Shown here: positions 28,958 to 41,408 of the stretch, piece after piece
Layout of the letters: each line of letters begins with the position of its first letter
How positions within the stretch are numbered: the stretch's first letter is position 1
Notes under the pieces: model-generated
The model's input: the letters and a program-made list of their open reading frames with translations, nothing else
Database searches by the model: none
What the model was told of the DNA's origin: nothing
Made by a program: the position numbers and the translations under genes
DNA from: Adiantum capillus-veneris
Taxonomy: Eukaryota > Streptophyta > Polypodiopsida > Polypodiales > Pteridaceae
Reading direction: 5' to 3'
DNA length: 64,000 nt
Assembly (NCBI GenBank): GCA_014529385.2
Contig: CM043958.1
Span: forward strand, 123,926,817 to 123,990,816

Positions 28958-31900
28958 TTATCCTTTAAAAACACAAAAATTAATAAAAAGCCAAAAAAAT
29001 CATAAAAATAAAAAATAAGGTATTGAAAATTTGCAAAAATTCCTAAAAGTCATTGGAAAATGATATAAAATTCAAAAAAGTCATAGATAAATCACACAAA
29101 AAATCAAAAAATTCATAGGAAACACAAAAAAATCCATTAAAAATCAAAAATTTCTCAAAAAATCTGTTGAAAATCACAAAATATCAAAAAAATCACAAAA
29201 TTTAGAAGTTTGACAAAAAATAAAATGGAGAGAAAGAGTTAAAAAGAGGCAAAAAAGAAAAATAAAATCCATCGAGAAATTCACACCGCACTAGCAACAA
29301 GCGAGTCGAGCAGAAAAGCGAAAAAAAGCCTGCAAATTGAAACAACGAAAAAGAAAAGATCGAGTAAAAACCGTGATCTGCGAGAGAATTCAAAACGTAT
29401 CAAAAAGAGAAAAAACTGCTCTACTAGAGATCGAGGAAACTGAGCAAATGTTAAAACCCAATCGACCGCAAAAGACAGCTCAAAAAACTCAACTCAAAAT
29501 TGAATTTCAAAAAAGTCCAATTGTTAGGGTAGACTTCACAAGCCGAATTTGCAAATCAAGGTCAAGATTAGTAGATTTTGGTGAAAATTGGTTAAAGTCG
29601 AGTCACAAAACTCGCCAGAGCTCAAAATTTGGCCTAGATAGTTGAAAAAAAATTCTCCTAACGAGATCTTGACCCCTTTGGTGGAAAACATCATTGGTCT
29701 AGCCCAGCTTTATAAACTATTTCCGCAATTTAGTCAAGGAGCTGGAAGTGATTGTCAAAAACGGGCAAGTGAAAGCAATTGCATTGTAATTGAGTCGAGA
29801 ATTAGATGAACACGGGCACAATCCACATTGATTGCATATTAGGCTATTTAGAGCCAGATTTTCATCGTTTCAAAGACCATAGTCAATTCTGACGAGTTCA
29901 AGCTAGAGTCACCCAACTCTTGTGAGTCTAGAAAGCATTCAACTGCCAAAATTGCTTTGGCAAAAAAGAAGTCTTGGCAAGCCAAAGCAAGCGATATGTG
30001 AATGGGCAACATCAAAATTTGCTAAAGGATGACTTCACACACCAAGCCAACATGGACTCAAGTCGAGCAGAGAGTTCAAGTAAATCAAATCTAGTCAATA
30101 GCAGCAAAGGCACAAATATAGTAGAGTAGAGTTTACAGCTTTATGGATACAATGGAGACAAAGTCTTATATGCAAATTCAAAAGGTGGCCATAGGTACCT
30201 GATGAGCAACAAAAGCAACACAGGAGCCAAGATCCTATTGATCAAAGTAGAGCCAGATCTAGAAAACTCCTAGATGTTTACAAATTTTAGTGGAGCTAGG
30301 TATTGTAAGCTCAAAGATGAAGTCATATAGAAGTGCAGAAAATATATCCAAGGGATTATCCAGACCTCTGCACAAGTCAAAAAACCATACAGTTAGTGCA
30401 TATACAATCAGGATCATTATACATGTATTATAATGGTCAAATCTACAGTAGAGATCCAGAAATGGAAGATCCAACAGATCAGCCAATAGAAGCCAATCTA
30501 ATCGAAGAACAAAGCCAAATGCAGTACAAAGGTCAAGACGGAGTAGTCTATAGCTTGATGCTCAGTGTTTTAAAAGAAGGTTCAACAATTTGGCCAACAT
30601 CGAGGCAGAAACTTCTCAGAAAGAGCTTGACATGGACGAACCAATTGAAATACCACCAACCATGGTGTATTGCTCAAATTGTGGAAGAAAAGGTGGACAT
30701 TTTCCAGAGGATTGTCGAAGAAATCTAGGCAACAAGGACATAGCAACCACAAACTAAAGCACTGAGCAAATTGGATATGCTAATTCCAATGTAAGTGCAT
30801 CTTACTCCTCATTTTTGACACAATCAGATGTTCTGTATTACCATTAGAAGCACGTGTAAAAGCACTACAAGTTCAAAATTTGATGAAGATGCATGAGCAC
30901 CTGAAAAGCTTAAATTGGAATTGTTCAAGAACAAATTTATACGTGAATTTCGTCAGAGTGTCCATTTATCACCAAAGGTTGAAAAGAGCATTAGGTCGGC
31001 AAATGATTCTGCATCCACTGTCACTAGGTGCAATCATTCACGACTCTAAGGGACACATCAAAGATAATCATGTTAGAATTGTATGGCACACATAATTCAT
31101 ATGCACACTATGTAGACCAAAAAGAGCAACTGTACAAAAATAGTCGACCAGTGTTTGAAATGCCCACATACCAACTCATAGAATTGTGTCCAATGATAGA
31201 TCAGGAAGGATGGTTCATTTCAAAGGAAAGAATCTATTATAGCCCATCCTCTCTAGAGATGAATGATATTACTCGAGTAAACCCAAAAATCTGTGCATAG
31301 CCAAACTCTCACCCATCAGAAGTCAAGCTTCAACGTTATGATCGAGCAAGCACATATTATGATCAAAATGGATGTATATAGACGGGAATCCAAAATCTAT
31401 GATGCCTTGGGTCCTAAAACCACAGAAGTTCATATCATAGGAGACCCACGGGATAGAAAATTCAAGGCAAAGGCAATTCCATCTACAGTTGGACGTGTGA
31501 AAACATTTGTCATGTTTCACGAAGGTACATAGGAAACTATGCAAAAGGATTCCAGATGCCAAACATCAGCAGTGCTACCCACAGTATGCCTTCACAGTCC
31601 CAAAAGGTGAGATCAAACTAGCGTCAGCCCATGGAGAAAGCTTTAGTGATCACCCTAGGAAGGGGGAGCTACAAATCCATCAAGCTTAACTCTTGTACTA
31701 GGAACCACAATGTCAGTTAGAAGCCCTAGAACTTCTAGCCATACCCCTTCAAAGCAAAAGCCATTGAAAGACCATATGGTTGTTCAAAGCACCCAATTGA
31801 CCCAGATTCCTACAGAATCTGTAGGCAAATGCACAACAAATTCCATAGTGTTCAAGCAATTGCATGTGACCAAGCTCACATATGCATATCAAGATGCAGA

Positions 31901-32566
31901 TGGCAATGAATACCAACAAGCCCATGAATTTGTGCAAACCCCTATGGATGGTAAAACTGAATTCAAAGACTATCTGAAGATGATGCAAAGCCTCAAGCTG
32001 CCAGAATAGGTGAAGCATAATTCAAAATCAATGGAAGCTAAAGCTCACAAAGCTACACAAAGGTCAGCACCAAAATCTCCTTCGAAGAGACAAATTCTTC
32101 CAGAAAGTACAATGGATCTTTAAAGATCAAAGGTTACTCAAATGCATGCAAATAATGTGCAATAGTTGCAAGAAAAAGGTGCAACAACAAAGCCAAACGA
32201 GCCAGCATTGACTGAAGCAAATGATCAAAGCCCAAAAGATGCAAAAGAAGCTCAATCCAAGGACACCTCCATAGCAAAATCGGTCAGTACAGATAGAGAT
32301 CTTAAGAAGATCAAGTGCAACATTACTAATGAACAAGAAGAAAAGCTGTCAAGTGAAGTAAAGCTAGGTTTTTTCGAGAAAAGAACCTCATGTCTTTCCA
32401 CACTTAAAAAATATGTGGCCAACCTCAGCTGGAAGATGCTCCTAAATTCATTAGCATATCTAGAAACAAACGAGCAAAATGCTGGGGAATCATTTCCACC
32501 GCCATTCAATAGGTTCAAAGACCATCCTAGCCCAATTGCATGTGATCACGACAAAAGATATTGTCA
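28958..32566 (+). mobile_element. Element F, left part: unassigned gag-like retroelement
   Basis: An A-rich leader (28960-29230, many AAAAATCA repeats) is followed by fragmentary frames. The only firm domain is a zinc knuckle, CSNCGRKGGHFPEDC (30671-30715), with five residues instead of four between second Cys and His. Downstream frames (30880-31095, 31293-31532, 31710-32009, 32166-32615) are rich in Lys, Gln and Ser and look like one long protein broken by stops, for example KIYDALGPKTTEVHIIGDP and YAYQDADGNEYQQAHEF. I do not recognise them. The element is cut at GATAT by Gypsy-B and resumes at 41409. Confidence 0.5.
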
Positions 32567-32571
32567 TAATA

Positions 32572-34165
32572 ATCAATATCTAATTCTCCTAAATGATTTT
32601 CTCATGTTAAACTGATCATTTTATATGGGGAAGTGCCAAGGGAGAAAAAGCTAGAATATTGGTTAACCTAGCAGACCGCGGCCACAGTAGGGATCCAAAG
32701 GAGGGAAAATAGGGATCCAAAGGGGGGGGGCATCTGCAGAAGAACCATGTGCAACAATGGGCTAAAAAGACCCTAAGGTTCAGCCCATTAAGACTTCCAA
32801 AATGCTAAGGTTCCAAAATTCAAAGGTTGTGTCCAAAGGTCAACCTTAAGGGAATTGGATGCTTTGTGTGTGACCAAAAAGTCTTTGAATATCCCTACAT
32901 AGGAGGGGGCGATCCTAGCAAGTAGGGGATGAGAGAGAAGGCCACACACACACACAAGCTCCCTTTACACAAAGGGAATGAGGGACACATGTCAGCTCCC
33001 TAGGCCAGATGCACACAAGGTGTACCCAATTCCTATTGAATGACCCTTGAAGTGGACCAATGAGAATTAGGCTAGAGTAAATTTAGCCTAATTAATTTTA
33101 AAACACTTAATAAAAATAACCAATGAAAATTAAGTCTCCTGGATGATTATTGGACAGCCCGTGAAGGGGTCCAATAGGAATTGAGCAACCCAATGGGCTA
33201 CTTAATTCCTATTGGTCAGAATGGGGAAAGGTCCAATGGGGATTTAATTCATTTAAATCAATTAAGTTTAATTGATTAAGCTCTCACAAAAGAGGAAAGG
33301 GGGACACATGTCAGAAGGTTATTACTTATGCTGCTTAATAGCCATTGGCTTGACTTGGGGAGGTCGAATGGGGAGCCCCTGCAAGAGCAAATAGCAAGAG
33401 GGCTCGCCCAAGAGAGAGAGAGGGGGCTGATTTTTGCAAGGCATTATCACACACACACACACACACAATCTCATGTGTGAAGAAAGAGAAGACTATCTCT
33501 TCCCAAGCTTTAATGGAGAGCTCATCACCTACTCCAAGCTTGTGAGATAGAAGCCTACATCGACACACTCTTGGCTTGTGGATGCAAATCCAACCAAGAG
33601 CCAAGCTTCAATGCATGCTCATCTCCTCTATCAAGCTAATTACTAAGCTAAAGCTATGCTAATATGAGTGATTATGTGAGGAGATGTATATCTTTCTCGT
33701 AAGATACTCCTTCTTCCTCTCAATCTACTCTCATACCCTGCTAGCTCTCACCATCTTCGAAGGTGTGTGAGGTCTTGGGTCTGAGAACGGGGATAATTAA
33801 AGTTGTGTTTACTAAGTGTTTTGCTTAGTGCATGAAGCTTTCATCTTCATTGCACTAGCTAGTCTTGAAGGAACACAAAGAATTGTATTGTACAATGTCT
33901 CTCTTGATGGGAGAAACCATAATACAAAGCCTTTTGGAGGGGGGACCTGCTCCATGCAAATCCGGCCCTCAAATGTTGTCAATAGCTTAATTTCTCTCTC
34001 TTTTGAAAGTATTGTTGATGCTATCTAACTAGGTGTTATGCTTTTTGTTGCTCTCTCCACCCAAGCACTCTTGTAATTCTCATTAGGAATCTATTCTAAT
34101 GAAATTCCCACTATGTTCATGTTAATTTCCGCTACACACAAGTTTTTAGGCCATTAAATGTTACA
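32572..34165 (+). repeat. Gypsy-B 5' LTR
   Basis: TGTCATAATAATC to ATGTTACA, 1594 bp, nearly identical by eye to the 3' LTR, with differences in the CA tract near 32945 and scattered substitutions. Confidence 0.95.
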
Positions 34166-34166
34166 T

Positions 34167-34178
34167 TGGTATCAGAGC
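34167..34178 (+). other. Gypsy-B primer binding site
   Basis: TGGTATCAGAGC one base after the LTR end; a perfect initiator tRNA-Met site. Confidence 0.93.
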
Positions 34179-34573
34179 ACAAGGTTTCTCTTTTCTTGCT
34201 CAAGAAGGGAGGTCCTCAAGCTAGCTATCAATGGTTGGTATTATTAATTGCCCGTGAGTAAGTAGAATAGGGATTTTTCAACCTTGCAGTGCGCCTGCCT
34301 TTGTGCAGTTAACGGGGCATCATCGTCGAGAACTATGGTCTTAATAGTGGAGTCCTACGGGGCTTGCCTACGGCTTGAGCTATTAGAAGCTTGACAGGAG
34401 CCGGTGGCTATTTTGGTGTCGAAAGACCCTCTCTTCTATTCCTTGCAATTAATGGTATTCAAGCCGCGGGTACAATAGCTTGAGTGCTTTTTCTAAAGGG
34501 GTAAAGAGGAGTAGCAACTAGGGCTTGAAGTGCCAAAGTACACCTAAAAATTTTACACCTAAAAGTTGTTAGA

Positions 34574-34719
34574 ATGGCTAACAATAGTAAAGAGAGTGAA
34601 ATTAATGTTGATAACTTTGATTTTGCTCATGAGCAAGCTACTAATGATGCTTCAATGCTTGTTAACTATCTTGTTTCTAGGTTTCAACAAGCCATGGCAA
34701 TCCATCTCTCCAAAGTGAA
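34574..34719 (+). pseudogene. gag: Gypsy-B Gag N-terminus, before a 1-bp deletion
   Basis: Starts MANNSKESEINVDNFDFAHE and follows Gypsy-A and -C to YLVSRFQQAMA near 34694. There a G present in Gypsy-A (ATGGGCAA against ATGGCAA) is missing, and homology moves to the frame of the next entry. The rest of the 34574-35179 frame is a shadow of the true gag. Confidence 0.85.
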
Positions 34720-37005
34720 GTGCAACGGCAACTCCATCCTCATGGGATTCTCCAAGCTCATCACCATGATGAGAGAACACGTAGGAAGCCTCCTTGTGAG
34801 ACTCCCAAAAGAGGTCTCTCTCCGATTTGGGAAAAAGAAGAGAATCCATACGAAGGGCTCAAGAATTTACTTCTTGATGATGCATCTCCTTCCCAAAGGA
34901 GAACTCAAGAGCCTCCACCGAAGGAACGAGAAAGAAGTGAGTCTCCCACCACCTCGGCGGAGATGGATCCACGAAGACGGCGGGCTAAACGCTCTCCATC
35001 ACCACCAAAGCGGAGAAGACCATCACACTCTTCTCCACGCCATAATTCAAAGAGGGATAATAAAAAGCAAGAGAAGAAAAAGGCGAGAAAGAGGACACCC
35101 TCATCTCCATCTTCTTCATCCTCTTCCTCTTATGAAAGTGATGGTAAAGACGACGAAGATCAAGACAAGAAAAAGGTGAGAAAGAGGTCACCCTCTTCTC
35201 CACCTTCTTCAAATTCTTCACCTATTGAAGAAAGTGATGGTGCAACCTTTGAACCATCAAAAAGAAGCGGCCATAGGAAATCCTATGCTGCATGGAAGAG
35301 GTCATCCAAGATGAAGAAGTTCAAAGAGGGAGGGAAGAGCATCTCTTTCCTTACCTATGATGGCACCTTTGGTGCTACGGACAAAGTCTTGGCCTTTATC
35401 CAGCAATTTGATGCGGCGTTTGGAGATGAGGGCTTCACGGAGTCCTCTAAGCCACGCCATGTAGCTATGCACTTTCAAAAGTCCGCCAGGCAATGGTGGT
35501 CTAGCCTACGAGCCAACGGTGAAGCTCCACAAACATGGAAAGCTTTAAGAGCTTCCATTATGAAGCAGTTTTTGGCCACCGATGCCAAAGACAAAGTACT
35601 CACCGAATGGCAAAGCTTAAAGCTCTCTCCCAATGAATCCATCCACAAATATGTAGACAAGTTTTGGGACCTACAACTCAAAGCCAATGTCTTTAAAAAG
35701 TTGGATTTTGGAGAGCAAAAGCAACAATTTTGTGCGGGCTTAACCGAAGAAATGGCAGAGTATGTCAACTCCCAAAGGCCACGTACCATATCGGCGGTAA
35801 TACACCAAACTATGGTGGCCTCACGAATCAATTTCCAAACGGGGGCTAAAAGAAATAATAAGCCCCCGGAAAACAAGGGTTCCAATGAGCCTAAGGGGAA
35901 GGACAGTGTCCAAAAGTCTCCTAAGGGCAACTCCAACAAAGCAAAGAGAAGGGATTTTACAAAGGTAAGAACAAAATCTCTCCTGAAGAGCTTGAGCGTT
36001 ATCGCAAGGATAACCGGTGTTTCAAGTGCGGCAAACAAGGGCATGCGTACCGCGCTTGTCCCCAAAAGAACAACCACCAATGCTTGGGGAAAGGTAAGAG
36101 AACATGATGATTTTATTCTCTTTGACCCTTGTTCTACTCACAATTTTATATCTATAGAGTTGGCCACCAAGCTAGGCATACAATCCTACGAGATGGGAGA
36201 TGTCCTACCCGCAGACAATGCCTTCAAGGGGCAAGAAGCTTCAGTCACTCCCTTAATCGGGAAATTGAGGCTTCATGTCCAAGGCTATGTGGACAAAGAG
36301 GACTTCTTTATCTCTCCTCTCAAGCATGAGGATGTAATCCTAGGGGCACCATGGTTTGACCGCCTGGCTGCCGATGTTAAATTTCCTGAAAGGAGAATCT
36401 CCTTTAAGTTCAGGGAAAAAGACATGTATATAGATGCTAAGGAAATGGGTAACACTATTCCCATTGTACATACACCAGCTTTCAACAAGTCAATAAAGAG
36501 CTCTATTTCCGTGTACATGATTTTTGTTAAAGATTCTCAAAATGAACCTAATGCTTTAACAAAAGAAAATAAAAGCAACCAAAAGGAATTAGAGTTATCC
36601 AATTTTCTCAAGGGGTTTCAAGATGTTTTTATTGACGACATCCCTTGTGAGATACCTCCTAAACGAGGTAATGATGACCATGCAATTGAACTTCTTCCAG
36701 TAAGTTCACCGCCTAACAAACCTCCTTATAGAGTTTCTCAAGCTCAACAAGAGGAGATTATGCGGCAAGTGAATGAGTTAGTTGAGAAGGGCATGGTTAG
36801 GCCTAGCTCATCTCCATTTTGCTCACCTGTGCTATTATTGCAAAAGAAAGATGGCACATATCATATGTGTGTCTACTATAGAGCACTCAATAGGATCACT
36901 ATCAAGAATAGGTTTCCCGTTCCACGGGTAGAAGACCTATTTGATAAGCTACAAGGATCGACCTACTTCAGTAGGATTGACCTAAAAAGTGGCTATCATC
37001 AATAA
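34697..37005 (+). pseudogene. gag-pol: Gypsy-B Gag, protease and RT N-terminal half
   Basis: In order: Glu/Pro/Arg-rich segment; two copies of an Arg/Ser linker (KKARKRTPSSPSSSSSSS and KKVRKRSPSSPPSSNSS); the gag core (ISFLTYDGTFGATDKVLAF, HVAMHFQKSARQWWSSLR); protease FDPCSTHNFIS (Asp codon 36124; the usual DSG or DTG reads DPC) with VILGAPWFDRL; then RT fingers (YRVSQAQQEEIMRQVNELVE to YFSRIDLKSGYHQ). The TAA at 37003-37005 arises from a missing T relative to Gypsy-C. The frame also crosses the zinc knuckle in the wrong register: CFKCGKQGHAYRAC lies at 36018-36059 in another frame, bracketed by two compensating indels. Confidence 0.9.
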
Positions 37006-38723
37006 GGATAGTTGATCAAGACATTGTAAAGACCGCATTTCGCACCACATTTGGTCTTTACGAATACATTGTCATGCCTTTTGGCTTGACCAATGCACCA
37101 GCCACATTCAATCGCTTGATGGAGAAGCTGTTCAGGCCTCATCGAACCTTCACTGGAGTGTTCTTTGATGATATTATCATCTACTCTAATTCATTAGACG
37201 AACACAAGCAACACCTCCAGGTAATATTTCAAGTTTTGAGAGAGAATAAACTTTATGTTAATCGAAAGAAAAGTGAATTTTTCTTGCAAGAGATTCAGTA
37301 TTTAGGTCATATTATCTCTCAAGATGGCATCCAAATGGATCCATCAAAGTTAGAGGTAATAAAAGGATGGCCTAAACCAAGGAATCTTCATGAACTAAGA
37401 AGCTTTATAGGTATGTGTGCATACTATAGACGCTTCATAGAAAAGTTCTCACAAATTGCGGGACCATTACATGACCTAACAAAGAAAAGCGTTAGGTATA
37501 CATGGTATGCTAAGGAGAACAATGCTTTCGAAAAGCTTAAAGAAAATCTTATCTCTCAACCTGTGCTTAGACTACCGGATCTCTCAAAACCATTTGAGGT
37601 CCAATGTGATGCTTGTGGTGATTGCCTTGGAGTTGTTTTGCTCCAAGAAGGGCACGCCATAGGCTATGAGAGTCGAAGGCTCGACCCTGTTGAGCAAGCT
37701 CTAGGCATATACGAAAAGGAACTCCTTGCAGTTCTACATGCCTTAGACTCATGGAAGCACTATTTATTGGGGACTCCTTTCATTCTGCGAACGGATCACC
37801 AGAGTCTTAAGTACTTCATGATGCAGACCAAGCTCTCCGACAAACAAATGAGGTGGGAAAATTTCCTTTCGCAATATCATTTTCATATTGCTCACATTGC
37901 TAGCAAGCATAATCAAGTAGCTGATGCACTCTCAAGACGGCGGAGAGTGAATGCAGTTTCCATAGCAACTCACAATGATCTATCTTCAATGATAGATGAG
38001 TACGCTATTGATCCCGATTTTAAAGATTTGATTTCAGCCCTTGCATTAGGGAAGAAAGAAGAACCATTTACTTTACAAGATGGTTATCTTCTCTATGGCA
38101 ATAGACTATGCGTTACTAACTCACTACATGAGAAAGTAATGTATGAATCTCATGCTCCACCGTATGCGGGGCATAGAGGGATTCAGTCTACCTTAAAGGG
38201 AATTGAAACATATTTCTATTGGCCTACCATGAAAGTGAACATAGAAGAGTATGTTTCTAAATGTGTGGTTTGCCAAAAAACAAAATTTGATAGAGGGAAG
38301 CAACTTGGATTGCTTCAACCCTTGCCAATTCCTAATTCACCATGGGAGAGCATATCCATGGATTTTATCTTTGGATTGCCTAAGTCTATCCATGGGAATA
38401 CGGGAATATGGACGATAGTAGACACGTACAGTAAACAAGCTCATTTTATACCTGTCAAAAAGACTATCAAAGCCCATCAAATGGCAACCCTCTTCATTTC
38501 ACAAATTTTCAAGTACCATGGCTTGCCAATGTCTATAGTGTCGGATAGAGATCCTAGAATGACCAGTAATTTCTGGAAGGGTCTCTTTGACAATTTAGGA
38601 ACAAGGCTAAACTTCTCTTCGGCCTATCATCCACAAACGGATGGCCAAAGTGAAATAGCTAACCTAACAATTCTCGATCTACTAAAAGCCTATGTAACGG
38701 AAGTAGATCAAAGATCCCAATAG
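37006..38723 (+). pseudogene. pol: Gypsy-B RT palm, RNase H and integrase core
   Basis: Continues after the missing base (first ATG 37074). RT active site is FFDDIIIYS (Asp codons 37167 and 37170). RNase H shows EVQCDACGDCLGVVLLQEG, LGIYEKELLAVLHALDSW and RTDHQSLKYFM. Integrase has the HH-CC finger (HAPPYAGHRGIQ to CVVCQKTK) and the triad: Asp in SMDFIFGLP, Asp in IVSDRDPRM, Glu in PQTDGQSEI. It ends at TAG 38721-38723 where Gypsy-A DNA indicates a coding continuation. All catalytic residues are present. Confidence 0.93.
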
Positions 38724-39440
38724 GAAAAGTACTTACCCTTAGTGGAGTATGCTTACAATAACATTGTACATACTTCCACGGGAAAAGCACCTTTCAAGTT
38801 AATTGAGGGAAGATCAAAAAGTCCCTTGCTACTTAAGGTACATGGGAAGATCTTCGTTGCAGATGAGTATAGCCGAGACCTACAAGAATCTTTTCAAAAG
38901 ATTAAGGATGTTATCTCTATCTCACAGCAAAGGCAAAAGGCTGCTGCTGACAAGCACAGAAGAGCCCAAGACTTTAAAGAAAACGATTGGGTCTTGTTAA
39001 AGTTTCCCAAGGCTCGATTAAGGCACACGACGGGCAAGAATCCTACGGGCCACCAAAAGTACTATGCTAAACTAGCAAAAAGGTACTATGGTCCCTTCCA
39101 GATTCTTAGGCCAATCAATGAGATGGCCTATCAACTCAAGTTGCCCAATCATTGGCTCATACACAATGCTTTCCATGTGAGCCTATTAAATCCTTACAAA
39201 GGAGAGCCACCTCAAGAACCAACTATTGAAGACCCACCGGAGATCGAGGACCAAGAGGAGGTGCTGCAGCCCGAGTCCATTCTCCGACATGAAGACAAGG
39301 TATTAAGAGGCGGTAAGACTATCCAATGATATCTTATTAAGTTTAAGAATTATCCTTTTGAAGATGCTAGATGGATGCAAGGCATACAATTAAAGGATAA
39401 CCTAAACCTTGTCAATGCTTACAATGCTTCCCAAGAGTAA
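38724..39440 (+). pseudogene. pol: Gypsy-B integrase C-terminus with chromodomain-like tail
   Basis: Same frame after the TAG (first ATG 38742): EYAYNNIVHTSTGKAPF, then the GPY/F motif KRYYGPFQILRPINEMAY and PNHWLIHNAFHVSLLNPYKG. TGA at 39327 interrupts a segment that continues as YLIKFKNYPFEDARWMQ, which resembles the aromatic core of a retrotransposon chromodomain. Such tails steer integration to particular chromatin. Confidence 0.85.
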
Positions 39441-39781
39441 GCAAATGTACAAAATTTTAAAAATGAACAAAGTTTTTTGTCTTATAAGACTCTCTTTTTC
39501 TTTATTGTGCACAAAAATGAAGTAGTATGCATGCTTAGATCAAGTTTGCGGAGACGACGTCTCCCAAACACCAAGTAGAGCTTGTCACTCTACTATGGAA
39601 GACTGATAGGACTAAGGTGCAGACATGCTTGCGGCAGCCTCAGGCTCTCAAGCGCCAAATGGACTAGTCATCCATTGTGGAATGATGTCGTAGGGTAACA
39701 TAGGGATCCTCTACCGCTAAGAAAATGACTCATGAATATGCTTTATCTTCTCTACACCATAGTCGAGGACGACTATGATTT

Positions 39782-39795
39782 CAAGAGAGAGGTAA
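39782..39795 (+). other. Gypsy-B polypurine tract
   Basis: CAAGAGAGAGGTAA abutting the LTR start TGTCAT, identical to Gypsy-A. Confidence 0.85.
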
Positions 39796-41403
39796 TGTCA
39801 TAATAATCAATATCTAATTCACCTAAATGATTTTCTCATGTTAAACTGATCATTTAATATGGGGAAGTGCCAGGGGAGAAAAAGCTAGAATATTGGTTAA
39901 GCTAGCAGACCGGCCACATTAGGGATCCAAAGGAGGTAAAATAGGGATCCAAAGGGGGGGGGCATTTGTAGAAGAACCATGTGCAACAATGGGCTAAAAA
40001 GACCCTAAGGTTCATCTCATTAAGACTTCCAAAATGCTAAGGTTCCAAAATTCAAAGGTTGTGTCCAAAGGTCAACCTTAAGGGAATTGGATGCTTTGTG
40101 TGTGACCAAAAAAGTCTTTGAATATCCTTACATAGGAGGGGGCGAGCCTAGCAAGTAGGGCATGAGAGAGAAGGCCACACACACACACACACACACAAGC
40201 TCCCTTTACACAAAGGGAATGAGGGACACATGTCAGCTCCCTAGGCCATATGCCCACAAGGTGTACCCAATTTCTATTGGATGACCCTTGAAGTGGACCA
40301 ATGAGAATTAGGCTAGAGTAAATTTAGCCTAATTAATTTTAAAACACTTAATAAAAAGAACCAATGAAAATTAAGTCTCCTGGATGATTATTGGATAGCC
40401 CGTGAAGGGGTTTAATAGGAATTGAGCAGCCCAATGGGCTACTTAATTCCTATTGGTCAGAATGGGGAAAGGTCCAATGGGGATTTAATTAATTTAAATC
40501 AATTAAGTTTAATTGATTAAGCTCTCACAAAAGGGGAAAGGGGGACACATGTCAGAAGGCTATCACTTATGCTGCTTAATAGCCATTGGCTTGACTTGGG
40601 GAGGTCCAATGGGGAGCCCCTGCAAGAGCAAATAGCAAGAGGGCTCGCCCAAGAGAGAGAGGGGGCTGATTTTTGCAAGGCATTATCACACACACACACT
40701 CACACAATCTCATGTGTGAAGAAAAAGAAGACTATCTCTTCCCAAGCTTTAATGGAGAGCTCATCACCTACTCCAAGCTTGTGAGATAGAAGCCTACATC
40801 GACACACTCTTGGCTTGTGGATGCAAATCCAACCAAGAGCCAAGCTTCAATGCATGCTCATCTCCTCTATCAAGCTAATTACTAAGCTAAAGCTATGCTA
40901 ATATGAGTGATTATGTGAGGAGATGTACATCTTTCTCGTAAGATACTCCTTCTTCCTCTCAATCTACTCTCATACCCTGCTAGCTCTCACCATCTTCGAA
41001 GGTGTGTGAGGTCTTGGGTCTGAGAACGGGGATAACTAAAGTTGTGTTTACTAAGTGTTTTGCTTAGTGCATGAAGCTTTATCTTCATTGCACTAGCTAG
41101 TCTTGTAGGAACACAAAGAACTGTATTGTACAATGTCTCTCTTGATGGGAGAAACCATAATACAAAGCCTTTTGGAGGGGGGACCGGCTCCATGCAAATC
41201 CGGTCCTCAACTGTTGTCAATAGCTTAATTTCTCTCTCTTTTGAGAGTATTGTTGATGCTATCTAACTAGGTGTTATGCTTTTTGTTGCTCTCTCCACCC
41301 AAGCACTCTTGTAATTCTCATTAGGAATCTATTCTAATGAAATGTCCACTATGTTCATGTTAATTTCCGCTTCACACAAGTTTTTAGGCCATTAAATGTT
41401 ACA
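39796..41403 (+). repeat. Gypsy-B 3' LTR
   Basis: 1608 bp, TGTCATAATAATC to ATGTTACA, followed by GATAT. Contains CA tracts near 40176 and 40686. Confidence 0.95.
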
Positions 41404-41408
41404 GATAT

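Larger units (their letters stand above)
32572..41403 (+). mobile_element. Gypsy-B: full-length Ty3/gypsy chromovirus
   Basis: 8832 bp with LTRs of 1594 and 1608 bp, primer site, polypurine tract and the exact 5-bp duplication GATAT (32567-32571, 41404-41408). It encodes gag, protease, RT, RNase H, integrase and a chromodomain-like tail. It is the best preserved member of the family shared with Gypsy-A and -C: lesions are a few 1-bp deletions, a Trp-to-TAG and a TGA. It was inserted into element F. Confidence 0.97.

Noticed and set aside
37567-37752. Minus-strand ORF opposite Gypsy-B RNase H
   Set aside because: Shadow of the RNase H frame; the same shadow appears at 20036-20248 in Gypsy-A.
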